In this document: positions 6,097 to 9,228 of the stretch, piece by piece
How positions within the stretch are numbered: position 1 is the first letter of the stretch
How the letters are laid out: the number at the start of each line of letters is the position of its first letter
DNA from: JAPLVS01 sp043809265
GTDB lineage: Archaea > Iainarchaeota > Iainarchaeia > Iainarchaeales > DTGL01
Assembly (NCBI GenBank): GCA_043809265.1
Contig: JAZDDY010000031.1
Coordinates: forward strand, 1 to 9,228
DNA length: 9,228 nt
Reading direction: 5' to 3'
Translations under genes and position numbers: made by a program
The notes under the pieces: model-generated
What the model saw: only the letters and a program-made list of their open reading frames with translations
Told to the model about the DNA's origin: nothing
Databases searched by the model: none

Positions 6097-7590
6097 TCAG
6101 CCTGCCTGGCCCCAGGCATCCTTAACGTCCTGGTAGCAGTCTTCCATGTCACTTTGCGCAACCTGCTTGCAGTAAGAGGAATCGCCTGTCGCCATCGCAA
6201 GGCAATAGCTTTTTCTCTGCTCGTCTTTCACTTTTTCGCAGAGCCCGGCGTCTTTTGAAATTGCCCCAAGGGAGAAATAGCAGTCCTCCTTCCTGAGGCC
6301 GTTGCCTTCGCTCGGAAGCATTTCGCAGTACTCTGTTTTCCTGGATTGCATTGCAATCTGCCATATGCAGGTGCCTTTTTCCATTTCGCTTTCTATCTTG
6401 TTGCAGGTCGCCAGCCTGTCTTCCCTGCCGTCTGCGAAATACGAATAACAGGTGTCGACGCCGCTTTCCATCGTGCCATCGCTGCCGTTTTCGAGCAGGG
6501 TGCAAACCGAATCGTCGCCGTTCTCCCTTGCGGCAATCCCGTAGCAGGCGGCCTTTTCTGCGGCTATGGTCAGGATATTGCACTGGTTCACGTCAGTGAA
6601 CCCGTAGGCGTTGTTCACAATGCACATTTCCCTGCTTTCAAGGTCTGAAATAAGGCTGCAGTTGCCTGAATAGAAATAACAGTCTTCCTGGTATTCGCGG
6701 CGGGAAAGCTTTGCGCATTCCGAGACCGAGTTTTCTTGGGTAAGGGAGTCGCTATACCTCAAAATGCAGTGGTCCATGTCCCTTGCCCTTTCGCAGAGAG
6801 TTATGTCCTTTGCTTCCAAGGACTTCTCCGAATAGCACTTCCTTATGCTGGCTTCCTCCTTGTATTCCAGTTTTTCCTCCAAAAATTGGGCTTCTGTCTC
6901 GCATTCAGGCAACGGCTCTCTGTTCTTTTTCCTGAAAAAGTCAAGGCAGGGCCTTTTGTAGCCGGTCTCTGGTATGTAATCGCACAATTCCTTGTTCCCT
7001 GTTTCCCTGGCCATTTCCTGGAAGCAAATGGAAAGGTATGGCTCGGCCTCGCTGCAAAAGGCAGCGTTCCCTGTCGCTTTTGCCAGTTCAAAGGCACAGT
7101 AACCAGCCTGGCTTTTCATCTCGATTTTCCTGCACACCTCCACTTTTTTCACGTCATAAGAGAGCGACAAATAGCAGTTATCCCTTTCAAAAACAGCCGT
7201 AACCATTGCGCAGGTTTCAGGTTTAATGGAAACTTTTGCGACAGTGAAAAGGCAGCTGTCCTTCATGTTCACGTCTTTTATCTGCAGGCATTCCTGCGGG
7301 TCAAGCGACTGCACGGCATCGTTGAAGTATGTCGAATCTTCATCAAGGCCGCTTTGGCCTGACTGGCCGTAATATGGCGTGTAAGCATCATATGGCGCCT
7401 GCGTTTCATCATAAGGCCAAGATGCAAGTTCAAGCGGGCCCAAGTAGCCCATCGCCATTTCAAAGGGGCTTTTCTCCCAGCCGAAAATCTGGTTTCCGTA
7501 AAAAACCAGGTAGAGGTCGGCACACACAAACAGGAATAAAAAAACAGCGCCTGCAACAAACAGCTTGAGGGCCAAATCAGACTGCGCCAT
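6097..7590 (-). CDS. Membrane-anchored exported protein with 15 regularly spaced cysteine pairs
   Basis: The 497 residues start with a short polar tip, one hydrophobic segment (about 8-31) serving as signal-anchor, and a Tyr/Pro/Gly/Asp-rich linker (about 55-90). From 101 on there are exactly 30 cysteines, which I read as 15 pairs. Within pairs the spacing is mostly CX11C (9 of 15), and between pairs mostly CX13C (9 of 14), giving a unit of about 26 residues. Units read roughly as C-x2-I/V, helix, C-Y/F-x2-A. This suggests short helical hairpins clamped by disulfides outside the cell. I know of no named function; similar cysteine repeats occur in DPANN-type archaea as hypothetical proteins. 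The start is ATG 7590 (not the in-frame TTG 7611), because a TATA box at 7611-7618 predicts a leaderless transcript there. It converges on the radical SAM gene with a 17-base gap. Confidence 0.8.
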   Translation of the reverse strand: MAQSDLALKLFVAGAVFLFLFVCADLYLVFYGNQIFGWEKSPFEMAMGYLGPLELASWPYDETQAPYDAYTPYYGQSGQSGLDEDSTYFNDAVQSLDPQECLQIKDVNMKDSCLFTVAKVSIKPETCAMVTAVFERDNCYLSLSYDVKKVEVCRKIEMKSQAGYCAFELAKATGNAAFCSEAEPYLSICFQEMARETGNKELCDYIPETGYKRPCLDFFRKKNREPLPECETEAQFLEEKLEYKEEASIRKCYSEKSLEAKDITLCERARDMDHCILRYSDSLTQENSVSECAKLSRREYQEDCYFYSGNCSLISDLESREMCIVNNAYGFTDVNQCNILTIAAEKAACYGIAARENGDDSVCTLLENGSDGTMESGVDTCYSYFADGREDRLATCNKIESEMEKGTCIWQIAMQSRKTEYCEMLPSEGNGLRKEDCYFSLGAISKDAGLCEKVKDEQRKSYCLAMATGDSSYCKQVAQSDMEDCYQDVKDAWGQAG

Positions 7591-7610
7591 ACAATTAATT
7601 CTCAACCGCA

Positions 7611-7618
7611 ATATTTAA
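7611..7618 (-). promoter_or_regulatory. TATA box of the cysteine-pair protein gene
   Basis: TTAAATAT on the minus strand, centred near 7614.5, predicts initiation at about 7589-7590, on the ATG. It separates this gene from the stress operon upstream, whose last stop is at 7638. Confidence 0.7.
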
Positions 7619-7637
7619 TTGTTCCGTTGCATCGCCC

Positions 7638-7787
7638 CTAACTCGCTTTTTTCAATGCTTTTTCCTCGCTGAATTCCTTCCGGTCATTGAATTCCTGCCT
7701 TTTCCCGGTATTCCAGTGGTCAACAGGCCTGAAATAACCGCAAACCCTCGAATACACTTCAGTCTTCTTTTCGCATTTCTCCTTCAT
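7638..7787 (-). CDS. Small NrdD C-terminal-like protein (stand-alone glycyl-radical loop)
   Basis: Forty-nine residues from ATG 7787 to TAG 7638. The core TEVYSRVCGYFRPVDHWN, followed by TGKRQEF and DRKEF, matches the C-terminal end of class III anaerobic ribonucleoside-triphosphate reductase (NrdD, PF13597). There the Gly of RV-x-GY carries the glycyl radical; here it is Gly17. The rest of NrdD (about 550+ residues) is absent, and only C5 and C16 remain, so the usual four-cysteine zinc site before the loop is missing. The ATG overlaps the rubrerythrin TGA as ATGA, so it is translated with it. By analogy with GrcA (YfiD), which replaces a damaged glycyl-radical segment of pyruvate formate-lyase, it may serve an oxygen-damaged NrdD; this is inference. 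A decayed nrdD remnant is the alternative, but the intact start, coupling and conserved core argue against it. Confidence 0.8.
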   Translation of the reverse strand: MKEKCEKKTEVYSRVCGYFRPVDHWNTGKRQEFNDRKEFSEEKALKKAS

Positions 7788-8308
7788 TTCGCCCCTCTCT
7801 CCTCGGACAACTGCAGGTGGTCCGTTTCAACTTCCACTAATGCCTCGAAAACCTGCTTTACCCTGGCGTTCACCGACTCCAATGCTGCGCTTTTATAGAA
7901 TTCTATTGCACGGGTTTCCCTTGCGTGCGAATCCTCAAGGTTTTTCATATAATTTTCAGCGCACTCGTCGTTTCCCTTTGGGATTTCCTTCAATTTAAGG
8001 ATTTTTTTCCATATGGTTGCGTGCTCTGCCTCGACTTTTCCCAGTGCCTTGAAAAGTTTTTTTGCCTCCGCATCAGGTGTTTTCTCTGCGGCGCAGAAAT
8101 AGAACGCTGCATTGCTCACTTCCACCTGGAGCGCGTGCTCGACATTCTTTTTGTCCTTTTCATTCAATGAAACATCAAAGTTTGCCTGCGCGTTCTTGAA
8201 TTCTTTTATGTAGCGGCCTCTTGCCCCGCAAAAAGGGCACGCGGTAGGCGGAGCAAACCCGATGTACGGGTCGCCGCAGATTTCACAAACCCACAATTTC
8301 GCTTCCAT
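7784..8308 (-). CDS. Rubrerythrin with N-terminal rubredoxin-like domain (reverse rubrerythrin type)
   Basis: A peroxide-reducing non-haem iron protein of 174 residues. The rubredoxin-like knuckle comes first (C8-x2-C11-G and C24-P-F-C27-G). Next is a four-helix ferritin-like domain with diiron ligands E63, ExxH at E93/H96, a Glu in helix 3 (E131 or E136) and ExxH at E161/H164. Classical rubrerythrins carry rubredoxin at the C-terminus, so this is the reversed domain order seen in anaerobes. It reduces H2O2 to water with electrons from a rubredoxin or NAD(P)H route. ATG 8308 follows GGGGG at 8317-8321, which overlaps the end of the perR stop. It is the middle gene of a PerR-rubrerythrin-NrdD-tail operon, so it is likely derepressed by peroxide. 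Confidence 0.92.
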   Translation of the reverse strand: MEAKLWVCEICGDPYIGFAPPTACPFCGARGRYIKEFKNAQANFDVSLNEKDKKNVEHALQVEVSNAAFYFCAAEKTPDAEAKKLFKALGKVEAEHATIWKKILKLKEIPKGNDECAENYMKNLEDSHARETRAIEFYKSAALESVNARVKQVFEALVEVETDHLQLSEERGAK

Positions 8309-8320
8309 AAAAACAACCCC

Positions 8321-8707
8321 CTATTTTTTCGAACTGCATTTCCTGCATTTTCCCTCGTACAATATCTTGACTGTTTCAGGTATGAACTCCTTTGAGTCGA
8401 ATTCTTTGATCAATTGCGGGCCGATTCCGATATAGGGCAGGTCCATGATCCTGCCGCATTCTTTGCAGACCGCGTGCCTGTGCCTGCTTTTGTCGGCATC
8501 AAACCTGTATTCGCCGTCCACTTCCAGGCGCAGGATTTCACCGCTGTCCGCGAGCTTGTTGAGGTTCCTGTAAACCGTTGCCAGCGTGACGGATGGAACA
8601 CTTTTTTTCACAGCATTGAACACTGTTTCAGCGTTCGGGTGCGATTTTACACTGTAAAGGTATTCGCGGATTTTCTGCAGTTGCACGGTGTTCCTTGCTT
8701 CGGCCAT
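8321..8707 (-). CDS. Fur-family regulator, PerR-like
   Basis: From ATG 8707 the protein has 128 residues; an in-frame TTG at 8710 adds only one. The N-terminal winged helix spans about 10-60, with recognition-helix sequence TLATVYRNLNKL (41-52). Metal ligands fit PerR: H23, H76, H78 and D89 for the sensing site, and C81-x2-C84 with C121-x2-C124 for structural zinc. Asp at 89 (GRIMDL) is the PerR-type residue where Fur usually has Glu. PerR represses peroxide-defence genes with Fe or Mn bound and falls off DNA after iron-catalysed histidine oxidation. A perfect inverted repeat sits at the predicted transcript start, so it probably represses its own operon, which includes rubrerythrin 12 bases downstream. 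Fe- or Zn-sensing Fur cannot be fully excluded. Confidence 0.9.
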   Translation of the reverse strand: MAEARNTVQLQKIREYLYSVKSHPNAETVFNAVKKSVPSVTLATVYRNLNKLADSGEILRLEVDGEYRFDADKSRHRHAVCKECGRIMDLPYIGIGPQLIKEFDSKEFIPETVKILYEGKCRKCSSKK

Positions 8708-8716
8708 CAAACCACT

Positions 8717-8737
8717 TATTGATAATTGCTATCAATA
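8717..8737. promoter_or_regulatory. Perfect inverted-repeat operator (PerR/Fur box candidate)
   Basis: TATTGATA (8717-8724) and TATCAATA (8730-8737) are exact inverted repeats around a 5-base spacer, ATTGC. The AT-rich, GATA/TATC-bearing 21-base site resembles Fur-family boxes. It covers the predicted transcription start (about 8728), so a bound repressor would block initiation. Confidence 0.75.
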
Positions 8738-8750
8738 GATAGGCATTATT

Positions 8751-8758
8751 GTTTAAAT
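8751..8758 (-). promoter_or_regulatory. TATA box of the PerR-rubrerythrin operon
   Basis: ATTTAAAC on the minus strand, centred near 8754.5, predicts initiation near 8728, inside the inverted repeat. A leader of about 20 bases follows before ATG 8707. Confidence 0.65.
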
Positions 8759-8771
8759 GCTTATCGCCGGC

Positions 8772-9228
8772 TCACTCTATCTGCCTGACATCGCACTTGC
8801 ACCTGATTATGAGGTATGCCCCTAAAACCAGGATGCAGGCGAATGCGAGCTGTGCCATGGTGAGCGTTTCCCCGAATACAAGGAAGCCCATTACCGCCGT
8901 AAGGAAGGGATACACAAGGCTCGAGGAATTTGTTATCATCAGCCCTTTGGTTTCTATCGCCTTGAACTGGAAAAGGTTCGCGAGGCCCATTGCGATTCCG
9001 CCTGCGACAGGGAAAATTGCAAAGAACGGGATTATCTGCGGTTGGCTGAAAGCCAGGTCGAAGGAAGCGAACGGCAAAGTGAAAAGGAATGCGAGCGGGA
9101 AAATAAAGCAAAGGATTTGGAGGCGTGTCTGCTTCCTTATCTGCCTTTTTATGAGCACCGAATAAAGCGCCCATGAAACCTGCGAGCCAATGATCAGTGC
9201 TACTCCTGTCCCGAGCGCCAGGTTCAAT
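8772..9228 (-). CDS. EamA/DMT-family transporter, C-terminal half, truncated by window edge
   Basis: The frame is open to the end of the window. TTG 9227 is in frame but looks internal, because the following GTGVALIIGSQVSWALYSVLIKR is the usual beginning of an EamA repeat. About five hydrophobic helices follow, ending with the typical VFGETLTMAQLAFACILVLGAYLII and a short basic cytosolic tail with two Cys. Full family members have two such repeats (ten helices, about 290 residues), so this is most likely the second repeat. They export metabolites or amino acids, or move nucleotide sugars, in the cell membrane. The substrate is not predictable. The same-strand PerR operon downstream has its own promoter in the 64-base gap. 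Confidence 0.85.
   Translation of the reverse strand, partial: LNLALGTGVALIIGSQVSWALYSVLIKRQIRKQTRLQILCFIFPLAFLFTLPFASFDLAFSQPQIIPFFAIFPVAGGIAMGLANLFQFKAIETKGLMITNSSSLVYPFLTAVMGFLVFGETLTMAQLAFACILVLGAYLIIRCKCDVRQIE

Noticed and set aside
1..9228. CRISPR arrays, insertion sequences, rRNA
   Set aside because: No regularly spaced direct repeats, transposase-like proteins, terminal inverted repeats or rRNA segments were seen on either strand.

Overview
The window looks archaeal. Strong AT-rich TATA boxes sit about 25 bases upstream of inferred starts. Two genes appear leaderless and others have GGTGA-like ribosome sites. A tRNA-Ser carries an intron at the canonical 37/38 position inside a bulge-helix-bulge fold. 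Dense packing, moderate GC, short intergenic gaps and a secreted paired-cysteine repeat protein would fit a small-genome anaerobic archaeon, possibly DPANN (Diapherotrites or Micrarchaeota-like). The lineage is an inference; the domain-level call is firm.

Layout. 1-542 (+) is the C-terminal part of a fold-type II PLP enzyme (threonine synthase/cysteine synthase-like). It converges, with a 4-base gap, on argH (547-1728, -). argH follows argG (1729-2979, -) with a TGA-ATG junction, so the last two steps of arginine synthesis form one operon. Divergent from argG is an ACT-domain protein (3109-3732, +), and the 129-base gap between them holds both promoters and a cluster of GACA/TGTC half-sites. 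Then come intron-containing tRNA-Ser(GGA) (3779-3962, +), a membrane-associated family 2 glycosyltransferase (4023-5003, +) and an overlapping radical SAM/SPASM-like enzyme (5003-6079, +). A membrane-anchored exported protein with 15 cysteine pairs (6097-7590, -) converges on that pair. Upstream of it on the minus strand is an oxidative-stress operon. It comprises a PerR-like Fur regulator (8321-8707), an N-terminal-rubredoxin rubrerythrin (7784-8308), and a 49-residue ORF (7638-7787) overlapping the rubrerythrin stop by ATGA. That small protein is essentially the glycyl-radical loop of anaerobic ribonucleotide reductase (NrdD) on its own. The window ends inside an EamA/DMT transporter (8772-9228, -).

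How the parts fit. argGH and the ACT protein suggest a locally controlled arginine module. PerR-rubrerythrin with a stand-alone glycyl-radical module suggests a peroxide-response operon that both removes peroxide and may repair or replace an oxygen-damaged glycyl-radical enzyme. The latter is the most interesting hypothesis here. The glycosyltransferase-radical SAM pair and the cysteine-pair repeat protein have no assigned pathway.
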